A stretch of 64,000 bases of DNA, from contig OZ005607.1 of assembly GCA_963930655.1 (NCBI GenBank), forward strand, positions 10,122,874 through 10,186,873, read 5' to 3'. Of this stretch, positions 32,879 to 46,147 are shown piece by piece. The notes under the pieces are model-generated. The model was not told where the DNA came from, did not search any database, and saw only the letters and a list, made by a program, of their open reading frames with translations. Origin of the DNA: Myrica gale. Lineage: Eukaryota > Streptophyta > Magnoliopsida > Fagales > Myricaceae. Positions within the stretch are counted from its first letter, which is position 1. Each line of letters starts with the position of its first letter. Position numbers and translations under genes: made by a program.

Positions 32879-35800
32879 ATGGCAGTAAATATTCTCTCGA
32901 GCCCAAATATTGTTCCTGAAGTTCTTGGAGAACACAATTACGCAACTTGGAGTGCATGCATGAAGAATTATTTGTTAGCTCAGGATCTGTGGGATATTAT
33001 CGAGACAACAAACGATCCTCCTCAACAAGAAGAAGAATTAGCTAACTGTTCCAAGACTTGGAGGAGGTTGAATGCTGCTGCTTTACATGCAATTCAAGTT
33101 TCATGCGGGATGGAAATACTAGATCAGATTAAGGAGATCAGTTCCGCCAAACTTGCTTGGTTCTTCTTGGAAGAAAAGTTTGGGCGACCATCCCAAGGTA
33201 TTTAAAATGGAAGGGCCTGGTTTCTGGGTCATCGTTATATTTCATTATTCTATTTAAAACCAATACAAACTTCTCAGGTATGGGCAGCTATGGGCTTGAT
33301 AGCTATGCTGGGATTGAGGCCTTACTCAAGGCAGTGCAAAGTGGTGAATGGAACGTTCTGGACCAGTTTCTGGAAGCTCAACGCGTTGCACTGAGTGCAA
33401 AGATCACACGTAGGGGCCAAACAGTTCTTCATGTCGCTGTTGCTGCTGGGCATGTGGATATAGTGCAGAAGTTGGTGGATCGAATGTCCGCAGAAGACTT
33501 AAAAATTCGAGATAACGATGGCTACACAGCTCTAACTGAGGCAGCTGTGCGTGGAAAATACTGGATGGCCGATTGCATGCTTCGCAAGAACAAGAATCTG
33601 ATCAACATTCGAACATACAGAGGAAATGTTCCAGTTGTGATGGCTATTGGTTATGGTCAAATAGAAATGGCTCGCTATTTGTATTCTCTCACTCCATTGG
33701 AAGACCTGATGCCATACAGTGGCAGTAACGGTGCCGCACTTTGTGTTCAGGCTATATATACTGGAACTTTAGGTAAGAAGAATAATCTTCTTTTACTTCT
33801 ATTGAGAAATGATTATATACAAAAGACATGCAAAGTGACGATCCGTGATTTAAAGAAACAAATTCAAAGTTATAAGGTTGGCCACATCATCTAATGTTGA
33901 GTCATTTTGTCTCTTCACCTCATTAAACGACGTAGTCAGTCTTGAAACTTGAGATTTGTTTCTTTAAATTATAATCGTGGTTTTGCATGGCTTTGCAAAA
34001 ATTCTCTTTACATAACCGGTTCTCCCTCATCTATGAAAGGCTATTATTTCTGATTAAGATTTGAGCTCATGTCAATATTATAAACGTATTTTTTTATTGT
34101 TTTCTGTACATGCCTGACATGGACTACACAACAAAGATATTGCTTTGGATTTAATCCAGCAATGCCCACGTTTGGCACTTGCTGTCGACGAAAATGAAAT
34201 GTCCCCCTTGTTGGAATTGGCTTCCAGGCCTAATGCATTCCCCAGTGGGACTCGGTTCGGCTTCTGGAAACGACGGATCTACTCGAGTTAGTACCACTCT
34301 CTTTTTCTCTTAATTTTTCATCGAAACGGATACGGATCATGCACACATTCTTTGTATAGCCCCAAAAAAAAGATTACTATTAATGCATGGGACAAAGAGT
34401 TACTTATTAGTCATAAAAACTTGGCTTCTCCCACTCAAGGGTGGGCAAATATTTCGGCAAGAATCGGAATTTTCGATTCCAATACCGGTCCTGGTCTCGA
34501 CACACTAAAAACTGGAATTGGAATGTTTTTTTTTTTTTTGCATTTTCTGAAATCGAATCGAAATTGAGAATTCTGCCAGAATTCCTGGAATTTACGTTTC
34601 TAATTATTGTTTTTTTATTTTTCTACAATTAATTCACTGCTACGAAACATAACTTCAACGGCGGTCAAAGCAGCAGTGGTCATCAAAACCGCTACTGTAG
34701 ACTTCCTTTGGTAGCATTTCTTACACAATGCTGCTACATCAGAATAGGTTAATCATGTTTGTAATAAATCGCTGCTAAATTGAATGTGAATGTATTTGCT
34801 CTAATGTCATTTTTATTTTGTGAGAAATTAAATGAAAAAATCAATTTAGCGGAAAAAAGTTGTGTGGGAGTAAGGGTGGGTAGATTCCGATTCCGATTTC
34901 GATTCTAGAAATTCTTGTTCACATTGTTGGACTTTTTTGGCCAACTTTTTTTTGTGCCCGAATGGGTCCAAAAAGCTTACAAATTGGAATTTTGGACAAA
35001 TTTTTTTACTATACATTGTAAATTAATAATAAATAAAATGTAAAATAAATATTGATCCAAAAATTTATAAAATAAAATCACAACATTATAAAATTATAGG
35101 TATCTAAAAACAGAATCATTAGAACAATCCATTCTCAAATAATGAAACAAAGTCACACTAGCCTGGCTAAGGACTCAACCAAAAATAGAAGAGATCAAAC
35201 TAAAAGAAGAGACACACTTCTTATTAATTGAAGAAATGATATAATACAACTTAGATAGGACCACACTTTCAATCTATGAAAATTGTTAGAGACAAAATTA
35301 GCTAGGAACACTCTCTTTTGTGGGTTTAGGTGGGATATGATGGAATGAATGGCTTGAGTAGACTAGGGTATATATAGGACTTGAGGAGAGATTCTAGATA
35401 GTTCTCATGTAATTCGAAGAAGATAAATGAGACTTTTCATATGACCAAAGAGAAATTTCGAATTTTGTCAAGAAGGTGAGATGAATGTGCATGGAGAGAT
35501 AAATGCTTGCATAGGAGAAGTGAAAGGTTGTATTGGAGAATGAGAGGTCTTAATGGTTAGTCTGAAGGTATGAGAGAGTGACTAAATTCATCAAACAATA
35601 GTAAATGAGTCAACACACAAAAACATAAATGCCTCGCTACTATTTTAAACATTTAGCTTCTCAATTTTTGTACATTAAGGGCATCTGAAGATTTATTTAT
35701 TTACTTTTTTTTAATTCTTTGGTCGCTGGAAAGAAAATTGCTGGTTTACCCATTTATTTACTGTTTACTTTTTTTTTTAATCCATTTGGTACTATTGACT

Positions 35801-38800
35801 AAAGAATCATTGGGCTTTTTTTTTTTTTTTTTTTTTTTGTGTCAAAAGGTATACCTATTCAACCCGTCAAAAATGCCATTAAGGAAACTCGATTGGCCAT
35901 TCAAAAAATAGATAAGCGCCGAAGCTTTCGACGAAAAGCCCGCATTGGATCAGGTTCAGGTATGTTTGCGCGCAACCTTACTTTCTCCGTGTCTTAGCTT
36001 ATCATTTTGAAATCCTAAGTTTCTTACGTTGGATTATACTTTTGGACTTTAGATTATACAATGCATTGAATGTGGTAGAACTCAAATTATATATTAGTTA
36101 ATACAACAGTGAATATTTAGAGGATCCACATATTTTATTTATCTATCTACACAAATTGGACAATTCAATTCAAGTGGTAAATTATTCTGTTAACAAAACT
36201 AATATAGTGTGGAAAACTTCAAAATGTTCCGGTGATATTTCCCTTAAACATTGGCTTCAATGAAGCTCGGCGGTTGGGGCTGCGACTTGCAGTTGCATAA
36301 TGGGGGCATAGGGAAGGAGAAGAGACTCAGAAAGGGAGTGAAGAGAATTCGAGGATCTTGGACGAGGCTAGGGCAATTAATCCCCCTATCCCACAAAAGG
36401 TGTCAACTCACTTATGCCTTATGCCTTATGCCTTATGTTTTTTCTATTTCTATTTTTTTTAATTTTAGGGTGTCGGTCAAGTCGAGATCAGCCGAGACAA
36501 AGTGAATCTTGACCCTTAATGACCGATGTCGGTTTTTTTCAAAAAAAAAAAAGGGGCCGGAAAATGAGCCTACCCCGAGCTAGGCTGATAATTTTATATT
36601 TGATTCGATCGGTCTCAGGCAGGCCGGACTATTTTCAGGCAGAGCGTGTACACCCCTAGTTCCCAAAACAATACAATAGATATAAATAAATATGATGCTA
36701 ATGAGACAACTTTGTGAAATATATTTGGAGTATCGCAAACAATCATAGAGGTATATACTACCGTCGTCTGGTCGAAAACCACTTATAATTATTCCTATTG
36801 GGTTGAAAGACAATTTCCTTAAACGAATCGTTGATTGGGTATATTTTAAATCTCTCTCCAAAGAGGTGGATGCTTGGATGATCAGTTTCGTTGTTTGAAG
36901 GCTCATCAGTATCAACTCCTTTGGCCGTTCATTTCTTCACCAGCTCGCCGCTGATCGGTCGACGTGTGACGCCGCACGTACCCTACCAATTTTCCTCTTG
37001 CTCGAATCGTTTCTTGCGACCATTGGAGACACCGCCCCTAGACAGATCCAACACCCCTGGACTGGAGCCAATCGAAACGCCCATCAGTATTTTAGTTGAC
37101 TCCGATCGTATTTTACGGCCCACTCTAGTATTTAAGAGCGGTTTTTAGCTTTTAGTTGTTGTTTTGTTTGGTTTGGCTCGTTGATGGGCTGCCCCTAGAC
37201 AGATCCAACACCCCTGGACTGGAGCCAATCGAAACGCCCATCAGTATTTTAGTTGACTCCAATCGTATTTTACGGCCCACTCTAGTATTTAAGAGCGGTT
37301 TTTAGCTTTTAGTTGTTGTTTTGTTTGGTTTGGCTCGTTGATGGGCTATGCTCTTATTTCCATTGTATTGGCCCTGCAGGGGGGCTTTCTGGCCACTTGT
37401 TGGCCTTGTCGGACCCTTAGTGGGCTTTTTTGTATTGTGTCTAGGTTGCCCACAGTTATTAGTTGCCGTACTAGCCGTTATTTAGTTCAGATAGAGGCAG
37501 TCTATCGTATCCCGTCACTCGTTCTCTATATTTTTTTTTTCTAAGCACTCGTTCTCTATATTTGATATGAAGTATTTGTGGTATCTTGACCCATTTAGGT
37601 CTAGTTAGTTTTTTATGGGTATAGTTTGCTTGAATCTATAATGTCTAGTGGATTCAAATAGCAATGAAAGTCTATCAGCCTTATTCAGGAGAAAAAAAAA
37701 GGTAGGCTCACCAAACAGCCAATATCAATGAGCTCCCTCTTGTTTTTATAGCGACAGAGTGATGGAAATGTCAAAAAATGGAGGAAGAATAGTATCGGGA
37801 GGCGAGGAACTATTGTGGAACGGATAGGTAGGGCGATGGGGGTGAGAGGAGGCACCTAGAGGATAGAGCTCTTCACGGCTCAAAGCAATCGAGTTCTGGA
37901 GTCCATCGAGGAAGACAGGTCAAGGCCTTATGGTCAGAAATTGTCTTTGCTCAAGTATGAATCTCTGCGGAGTCTAATCCCCCGATAGTAAATGAAAGCG
38001 GTAAGTCCGGTCCTCTCCTGTGTTATAGAGATCTAAGATTGTGACTGCTGAGGGCAATGATATTAATTGCTATTAAGTGTTTGACACATTTCCGCAATGA
38101 AAATTTCGTTTCGTTTTTCAATGTTCTTGTCTCTCTTCATTAACCTTACCCTGATAATACTATCGCATTTTTGGTTAGGATCGTCTTGGTTGGCCGCGGG
38201 GCTGTTTTAGGAGTGCACAGGAGGATTTTCGTTACCTCTTGCACCCACACCCCACACCCCACATCTGACATCCCACACCTATATAGGTGTGGCTGTGTCG
38301 TTTGGGAGAATCGGATGCAACTCTCCCTAAGCTAAGCGGTTGACAAGGGTTGTATCCATTCTGAACTAACCCCCCCTCTAATCGATGTTTTGAACCAGTG
38401 TCCACTATAACGGTTTGGACACCAAAGTTCATCATATACGGCAGTTTTCTTGGAAAAAATAAGGTGCGACAATTATTTTCTTTTTTTAACTCAAAGACTT
38501 AATAGTTTGTGTCAATGCTTGATTAGGACATCACGTCCAAAATAATAAAGATACATTTGTCCAGCACTAAATATAACTCTTACTATACTTGATTGGTTTT
38601 AACTAGGATAATATTGAAATGGTTCCTGTTGTTTATAATGCTACTGGTTCTAACGGAAAATGTGCTTAATGTTTTGTGACTTCCATATTTTCAATCTGAC
38701 ATGGTGATGTGTCAGAGATATGGCCAATGTTATGGAACATATAAAAATGGCCATTGTTCATATATTTAGGGTCAGGTATAGTTTTTTTCCCCTTTATTTG

Positions 38801-39096
38801 AAAATCCTTGATTGGGTTGGCTTTCAATTTTAAGATGTTGGAGTACTTATAGTTTGAAATTGGGAAACATTGATTCTTTTCTATTATCCAAGCAAGCTGG
38901 CATGACTTATACCCTCAAATAATTAATTTTTTGATTGGGTTAGCTTTCAATTTTAAGATGTTGGAGTACTTATGGTTTGAAATTGGGAAACATTGATTCT
39001 TTTCTATTCAATCCAAGCAAGCTGGCATGACTTACACCCTCAAAGATATATATATATATATATATAGCAAGCTGGCATGACTTACACCCTCAAAGA

Positions 39097-39136
<40 letters not shown>

Positions 39137-42100
39137 GACTAGGTTTAGTATTGGCTAGACTAAAATATTTCATCTTTATAACAAATTAATATAGTGTTTC
39201 AAGAAGTTATTTATCAAATTTGAATTTAGCTCCAATCTCAATCTTCTCACCTTATGTAGTAATATTCTGCATTAAAGCTCTTGAATTTAATCAAATTTTA
39301 CATTCTATACCTAGTGTACCTTATTCGACTTAAAACATAGTTACTACTATTAAGAATTTAAGAGTGGACCAGAAGGCCAACATGCAAGCTTGATCATACA
39401 TTTTTTTTTCCCACAAAGTCAATTTGGTACTTGCACTGGTTGAAAACATAAAACTATCTAAACCAAGAGGGAATAGGTATAAAACAAAGAAAGAAAAATG
39501 TTTGCCAAATGGATTAACTTTCATGTAGACATCAACAACAATAATTCAATGTGAGATGATTAGAGAAAGGGTTAAGAAAAATTCTCACCGAAGCATAAAT
39601 ACACAATGTATCTGTAAGTGAAAGAGACAATATAATCCTTTTATGGCTACTGCAATAAATTCCAAGATATTCTAATAAGTTCCCAACAGCGGCAACCAGT
39701 AATCCTGCCGCTTCAACTGCTATTACATCATATATTTAGCGGCAAATGGTTTTGCAGAAAAGTGCCGCACATTGTCTTTTATAGTGGTGGCTAGCAACAC
39801 CGACGCTTCATAGTACATACAATGGCGGTTTTATTGGCTGCTGTTCAAAAACCAGCCGTGAAATTGGTAACTTTTTTGTAGTGTTGGAGTCAGTTTTTAC
39901 TGTCTACTATTCACTCTATGGGGAAAAAATTTCGGGCAGAGCGATCTAGCTACAGTAACTTGAAAGAACCGCATTTGGAAAAAGGATCACTACCTAGCAT
40001 CCCCAATTTCAAGTGGAGGTTAGAAGCCTCATAGAGATGATTGACAATGACCCAGAAGTTATTCGTCTTTAGCTATCAAATTTCATAGGATAAACTTAGT
40101 TTTCACTCTAAGCTAGCCAATGAGCCTAGCAAGTTGGATCATGTGTGTTTTCTATGGCCTAGCTACCATCTGATGAGCGGTGTTCAATTGCAATGATAAT
40201 TGTAAAAGCTACATCATCAGGGTTGGAAGGATCAGTTGGCCTCAAGACCCTAGTCGGTTTAAACAATGCATTCTGAACATGTCCAATTAGAGACAAAGCA
40301 GGGTGGGTCTTTCTCCCATATGGTCATCTCAAGGATAACTCTTAAGAGCTTTAAGATTTAAGACCAATAGAAAAAGGGTTTGAATTTCACAAAATGTTGA
40401 GAGAACTATACAAAAGTTGTGATTATAGGTGATGAGCAACTGATGGTACTTTCGTTATGCAGGGGAGAGTATGAGATTATGATGCTAACTAGGTTTTAGT
40501 TTAATTTAATGTTACAAAAGAGATCCTTATGTCTTGCAAAAAAAGGTTGCCAAGGGATTTCCGAGCAACCTTGGAATAGGTATGTATCCTCTCGGTCGCC
40601 TTGACTAATCATAGATAGAGCAGAGCCGTCTATTGAGTTAAAAGCCGGGAGTGCATGACATGTATAAGAGATTTTACTGATGGAAATATGCAATGTTAAA
40701 ACCCCATTGTCTCAAAAATTTGAGCTTGATAAGAAAAGGTGAAATTTATGTTTTGAACACTCTCCTCATAAATGGGCCAGACCCCCTTAATTAATAGGTA
40801 GGCTAATCACGTGAAATATTTAACTAAAATGGAAGTTAAAGTGTGGATTCAAGGTTTGAACTCAAGACCTCTGCTTGGTTACCATGCTAAATCATCCCTT
40901 GCCCTAAAAAGTTTAAGCTTGATAGGAAGAGGTGCATTTATGTTTCTAACATGCACAACTTCATAATGGAATAAAATTTGAAAAATAAATTAATTATATT
41001 TGAGTAGCAGTTTTCCAATATATATAACTGAGCACATCTTGTTCTTGTTTTGCAGTATCAGCTTTATTAGAGCAGCCACATTCGAAAGTGGTTAACTTCT
41101 TAGGTATTTCCATCCGATCGATGATTATCATTTCTCGAACTTTTTATCCTTGTTTTCTTTGTGTTTTGTTTTGTTTTGTTTTTGTGTAGAGTTTCATCAA
41201 GTTAACCAGCATCGTTTTGATTATGTCTTAAGGAGTCAAGCATTTATATGAAATGAAGTTGATCCATGTCCAATCGCATGAGCTTCTTCGTTACATGTGC
41301 GAAGGGATATTAGTTCTAGATACACAACAACGACAGGAAGCCCGTGTTTATGTTGCCATCATCCGTGCTATCCAAAATGGGATTTATGAGTTTGTATTTG
41401 AGTTGCTGCGGGCAACACCAGATCTTTTGTGGACCAAGGATGAAAAATCTAGAAACATATTTTCGCTTGCTGTCCTACATCGTCAAGCTGAATTATTTAG
41501 GCTTATATTAGGACTACATTTGAAGAATGCGATGATATATCAGCGTGATAGTAACAAAGATACCATTTTACATATGGCGGGGATGTTAGCAAATTTCACA
41601 ATACTTGATCGCATCCCAGGTGCAGCTATGCAGATGCAAAGGGAACTACAATGGTTTAAGGTTATCCCTCTCTCTTTACATTTTTCTCATATGTTTTCAC
41701 TTCCTCCTATAAGATAAAAGTTACCGAGCTTTTAGAAAAGAGAGCATCAAAAGTCGGGAGAGAAAAAAAATAGGCATAGGTAGCTTACATTTGTTCCACC
41801 CGAGGCATGGACAGCTTACCAATGGCTTAACATGTTGTCCTTAGGCTTCAACTTTTGGACATAACAACTACACTTTGTTACCTTTCCAAATATAGTTTTC
41901 CATTCAAAAACATCCACTCTATGATTAATCAACTCTAGGTATGTAGGCCACTCTAATCACATGATATTGGTCATGTAGGTTTCTAAATAGCTTACTATCC
42001 TAGACATATAGATTAGCACTGTTCACGATGGTGTGGAGGTGAATAAATACTTTTCTTTCAACGTGGCCCACTCAGACTTAGAACTTAGACCTAACATTTC

Positions 42101-43393
42101 TAGTTTTGTATATGGAATATCCCCACACTCTATATATCTATATAGACTTAATAGTACTTATTGGGTTAGGAGAAAACTCAAACCCAAAGTTGAATCTGTT
42201 TCAGGTCTATGGTAAAGAGGACAGAAAGACTAATGCCATGTCTCACATCTATCACAAGTGAAATATAGATTGGCAATTCTTTTTATATAAGTGTATCATG
42301 CTGCAGGGTGCATCTTCCCATTTGGACTTGATTGGTCGATTGCATGTCCTATGAATCTACTGAATTTTGAGTAATGAATGAAGAAAAGACAAAAGAAAAA
42401 GAGGCTGTGACATATCTAATTCTGAAAATAAAATTCTTTGACGTTTTGTTCTTAAATTGTATCTGTGAATTCGATTTTGCATTGTAGAAGCTGAGGTTGG
42501 ACAACTTTTGCTTTTTGATCACTTTTGTTTTCTTTTCAAATACCTACTTGAAATATTTACCTAGCACTATATATTCGATGAGATTAATATGGTAAAGTTC
42601 AGTTAATTTTTCCTTTTCCTCATGATTAATTCTCAATGCTGTTGGTATTCTTAATGGTAACTTGGGAGGATAAAATGTAATTTTGCTTTAAGTTTAATGA
42701 TATATTGATAGTATCCTTTCTAAGATATTGTTTAAAAAGCAGGATGTGGAGAGTGTTGTCCCTATTGAGGTTAAGCAGGCTATCAACAAAGATGGTTTGA
42801 CTCCCCAAGAATTGTTTATGAAGCATCACAAGGACATGATGAAAGAGGGAGAGCAATGGATGAAGGGTACAGCAACGTCCTGTACAGTAGTAGCTGCTCT
42901 TATTGCTACAATTATGTTTGCTGCAGCTTTTACCATTCCAGGGGGTGATAATCAAAATACAGGCATGCCAATGTTTTTACATGATAATTTGTTTATGCTC
43001 TTCATAATATCCGATGCGCTGTCCCTCTTTTCTTCCTCAACTTCAGTGTTGATGTTTTTGGGAATCCTCACGTCACGTTATGCAAAAGACGACTTCCGTA
43101 AGTCTCTCCCAAGAAAGATGATAATAGGTCTCGCTACTCTCTTCTTCTCCATTGCAACCATGATGATAGCCTTCTCTGGTGCACTTTTGATTATGCTACG
43201 TGGACACTCGTGGATTGTCTTTCCTATCATTGCTTTGGCTGGTGTTCCTGTCACCCTTTTCGTACTGATACAATTTCCCCTCCTTGTTGAAATGTTTGAT
43301 TCAACTTACAAATCAAGCATTTTCGATAGGAAAATGGAGCATTTTTTTTACTCGTACAATGAGCAATATACTGGATATGTGTTTCATCAATAA
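32879..43393 (+). CDS. Ankyrin-repeat PGG-domain membrane protein (ITN1/ACD6-like) with gag-like N-terminus
   Basis: Exons by splice signals and frame: 32879-33197, 33278-33772, 34137-34286, 35849-35959, 41056-41103, 41233-41660, 42743-43393; all phases agree, giving about 733 residues. Residues 1-106 (PEVLGEHNYATWSACMKNYL, AQDLWDIIE, ISSAKLAW) are a DUF4219/UBN2-type domain related to Copia gag. Ankyrin repeats follow (RGQTVLHVAVAAGHVDIVQ near 147, NDGYTALTEAA, GNVPVVMAIGYGQIEMARY) and resume in exon 6 (NIFSLAVLHRQAEL, DTILHMAGML). Exon 7 holds GLTPQELFMKHHKDM, the PGG motif TIPGGDNQN (about 584) and four hydrophobic segments. Relatives act at the plasma membrane in salt/ABA and defence signalling. 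Exon 4 is basic (KIDKRRSFRRKAR). Intron 4 is 5.1 kb. The exon 3 acceptor (ACAACAAAG) lacks a good pyrimidine tract. The exon 4 donor could be six bases earlier. Confidence 0.9.
34433..35000. repeat. hAT-type terminal debris in intron 3
   Basis: Two starts of the same style appear: AAGGGTGGGCAAATATTTCG (34437) and TAAGGGTGGGTAGATTCCG (34871), each followed by GGAATT/GATTCCGATT-rich sequence like the nested piece at 20426. Between them (34665-34790) are AACCGCTACTGTAG and GCTGCTA words like those of the CACTA MITE at 5877. Borders cannot be set. Confidence 0.35.
37034..37347. repeat. 157-bp tandem duplication in intron 4
   Basis: Units 37034-37190 and 37191-37347 are almost identical (one clear difference, CTCCGATCG against CTCCAATCG). 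Each starts GCCCCTAGACAGATCC and ends CTCGTTGATGGGCT. The near identity implies a recent event. Confidence 0.9.
38808..39119. repeat. 123-bp tandem repeats with TA microsatellites in intron 4
   Basis: Units begin TTGATTGGGTTGGC (38808) and TTGATTGGGTTAGC (38931). A third partial unit repeats only AGCAAGCTGGCATGACTTAC (39066). Units 2 and 3 each end in GATATATATATA runs, which suggests slippage or unequal exchange at the TA tracts. Confidence 0.85.
39690..39883. repeat. CACTA MITE right end, truncated
   Basis: The sequence ends CTTTTTTGTAGTG (39871-39883), with AGCGGC/GCCGC words as in the MITE at 5877-6332. No CACTA left end is visible, so it is a partial copy. Confidence 0.5.
40730..40905. 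repeat. LTR-type repeat debris in intron 4
   Basis: GGTTTGAACTCAAGACCTCT followed by GGTTACCATGCTAA (40853-40892) is wording common near plant LTR edges. The pair TTTGAGCTTGATAAGAAAAGG (40719) and TTTAAGCTTGATAGGAAGAGG (40912) makes a direct repeat around it. No coding content. Confidence 0.35.
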
Positions 43394-43932
43394 GTGGCAT
43401 GTCAGTTAGACTGGTGATAACGTTGTTTCTTTTCTAGGATGGATGAATGACTGATGAATTTTTGCTGGCTTACTATAATTTCTTCAATGAATTCATCAGC
43501 CCATTGATTAGGAAAAACATCACTAGCCAACATAAATTTGTTTTCTACTATGTTTTAAAGTTGCTATTGGTCTACTTTGACGAAGAATACTGTATGTTTT
43601 GTCCTGGGCCCGAAAGATGAAGTATTTGGTAAATCTATCAATTGCCTCTATTGCTTAGTTCAAGGCTACACACTTGTTAGTCCTGAGACATCAATAGTAC
43701 GTATTGAATGAATAATGTCATTAAAAGTACCTAATTTGATGACGAAATGAAGAGAGCATTTACAGGCGCGAGGTTCTGCCGTTTCGCAATTTTTTTTTTC
43801 AAATGCCAAGAACCTCCACTGATCTCTAGCTACATAATTGGCATCCTCTTGGTCCCTAATCCTAATCTCTCTATCTCCCCACCCTCGTCTGCACCTAAAC
43901 CTGTCGTTTGTACCTACATATGCATCTGGATG
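43394..43932. other. 3' flank of the ankyrin gene
   Basis: Likely 3' UTR and terminator region; AATGAA/AATAAT-type polyadenylation words are present (AATGAATTCATC near 43486, AATGAATAATG near 43707). No further gene. Confidence 0.4.
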
Positions 43933-43940
43933 GCAGGAGG

Positions 43941-44615
43941 CATTGGCGGAACCAGGGGGCCAAATGGTCCCCGGCCCCGGTTGGCCAAAGTAAAATGTTT
44001 GAATTTTATTGTTTATTTTTTTTAACTAATCTACCCCTTTAGCCCAAGCCCCCCCTTAAAGCCCAGCCCAAGCCCCGTGCCCAGGAAGAAACACAGATGA
44101 CTTTCTAGCCGCCTCAAATGCGCCCACAGTTCTTTCTGAATAGCACAAACAATCTCATGAATTATCCACTCCACGTGTCTTGGGCACAAGTTAATCGCTT
44201 GTATAATTACAGAAAAGGATGTTAGAAAACCATTTCTCATGAGCCTCCGAGATACCAAAGAGTGTTGCAACTCTTAAAGCACCACAAAAAGCCCCTAATG
44301 GTCACGAAACTCAGTTGCTATAATGAAAAATTAATCTCGAATTACAGCGTCTATATTGACCTTAATAGATGAGAAATGAGGAAACTATTGAAAACAAAAT
44401 CATTTTACAACGTTTTCAGAAAATGCAGACCCGTAGGATCTAATTGTCACCTCTTAATCTCAACAATTAGTACGTGTATTTCAATATTTTTAATATTTTT
44501 AGTCCCTAATTTTCGATATTTTAACTCTAAAACACTTTTTTATATTAAAAATTTTCTTTTATCATTTCGTCCGGAGAGTTTATCCTCCTTCAAATTCAAT
44601 CATGATTTACGACTG
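43941..44615. mobile_element. Decayed hAT element of the CAGTGGCGGA family
   Basis: The left end is CATTGGCGGAACCAGGGGG, and a degraded right end runs from TTTTAACTCTAAAACAC to TCATGATTTACGACTG, matching the right end at 29290-29384. The flanks (GGCAGGAGG and GATAGGTGG) agree at only 6 of 9 positions, so the target duplication is worn or absent. Confidence 0.5.
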
Positions 44616-44883
44616 GATAGGTGGAACTGTTGGTCCTCTTGCTCTCCTTTTTGGATCCGGTCTAGTTTGTGTTGGTCGAGCTCTAAACAGTTTTCCGATT
44701 TCCCGCTTGTATTTGGATTTTTGATCCGATGGGGATCTCGTACAAGATATTAGGAGGTTTTGGTGGTTAATGATCGACACGTCCAATAGAGCCAGCCTCA
44801 ACAGCTTCCGACGGCGTCGTGATCTTGTAGATTCAGGCGCTCTTTTGGCATATCTCCTTTCTCAAGGATTGCCTTGTCCTGGG

Positions 44884-46139
44884 CAGTGGCGGAACCAGGA
44901 CCAAAATTCAGGGGGGTCGAATTCTAAAGACGAAATGACAATTTTTTTTTTCCTTTATAATGCTAAAAATTGTCTTACAATTACAGTATCAAATTCTTAT
45001 AATTACAATGTCTTACAATTTTTTTTCCGTTTCGGAACTAGTAGTCACGTTAGGAGTATTAGACGACTCCACACTGCGTGGCTTTCTTGTGACAAACTTA
45101 TCCATTATCTAAATAAAATAAAATAAAACAAAGTGAATGTATCAATATTCCAGAGACCAAAAGCCATGTAGAGATGCAAATAAGCATGTGAAGTCTCCTG
45201 TTCATAAACACATGTGGAGATGCAAATAAACATGCAAAATAGGTGATATCTAGCATTTTGAAAATCCCTAATCTCCTCTTAGCCTCTCCGAAAAAGTTAT
45301 AATGGTTTTTGTTTTGACTCTTGAAATATAAAAACTACACTTTCTCCTTACCTTTTCAGAAGAAGATTTTAAGAAATTCTCTTTAGCTCTTTAGAAAAAT
45401 TGAATTAAACTCTTAAATCATAGAAAGATCTATAAGAACTATTACATTTTTTTTCCTCTAAAATAAGTTTGAAGAATGTATTTGTCTAGGCTTTTGTTGG
45501 GTCCAAATCCCTAATTCACACATCCCTAATTCATAAAATTCATCAAATCTCTAATTCACACAATTCATCAAATCTCTAATTCACAAATCTCTAATTCACA
45601 TATCCCTAAGGAAAAGGAGGAAGATATGCATACAAAGGAAGATTGAGATTGTGTTTGGCTTATTGCTCATCTTGTATATGCAAGTGAAAAGATTATCGTA
45701 GATAGCACGAAGTAGGCGGGGGTAAATATAAGGCTATAGCAAAGGAATAAAGTGGGTGCAAGAATCTATGAGAAAAACCACGAAGCCTTTGGCGTTTTAT
45801 TGGAGTGATGGATTCCTCCAATATGAGGTCCAGAAGGACGCATTTCTATCTTTAGTAGTTAAGGAAGACTTTTTCCAGAAAAAGGCCTCAGTGATAACTT
45901 CGAGTTTTCGTATTTCTTTCTTCTGTAGCCGATCTAACAAAAAAATAAAAAGGCCTGGGCCAAGGGTATTGGGCCCAGGCTTTAGTATAAAATATGTATG
46001 TAGTTGGCCTAGGCCTGAGCTTCAGGGGTATCGGGCCCAAGCCAACTTATTTTAAAAAAAATGTAATGCAAGTTTTATTTTTTGGTGGGGGTGAGGGGTA
46101 GCGGCCGCCCAGGACCGCTACCCCTTCATTCCGCCACTG
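44884..46139. mobile_element. hAT non-autonomous element, 1,256 bp
   Basis: The ends are CAGTGGCGGAACCAGG and ATTCCGCCACTG, with a perfect 8-bp target duplication GTCCTGGG (44876-44883, 46140-46147). The interior holds a cluster of CTAATTCACA-type short repeats (45510-45610) and no transposase. Ends match the family at 28221; the interior differs. Confidence 0.95.
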
Positions 46140-46147
46140 GTCCTGGG

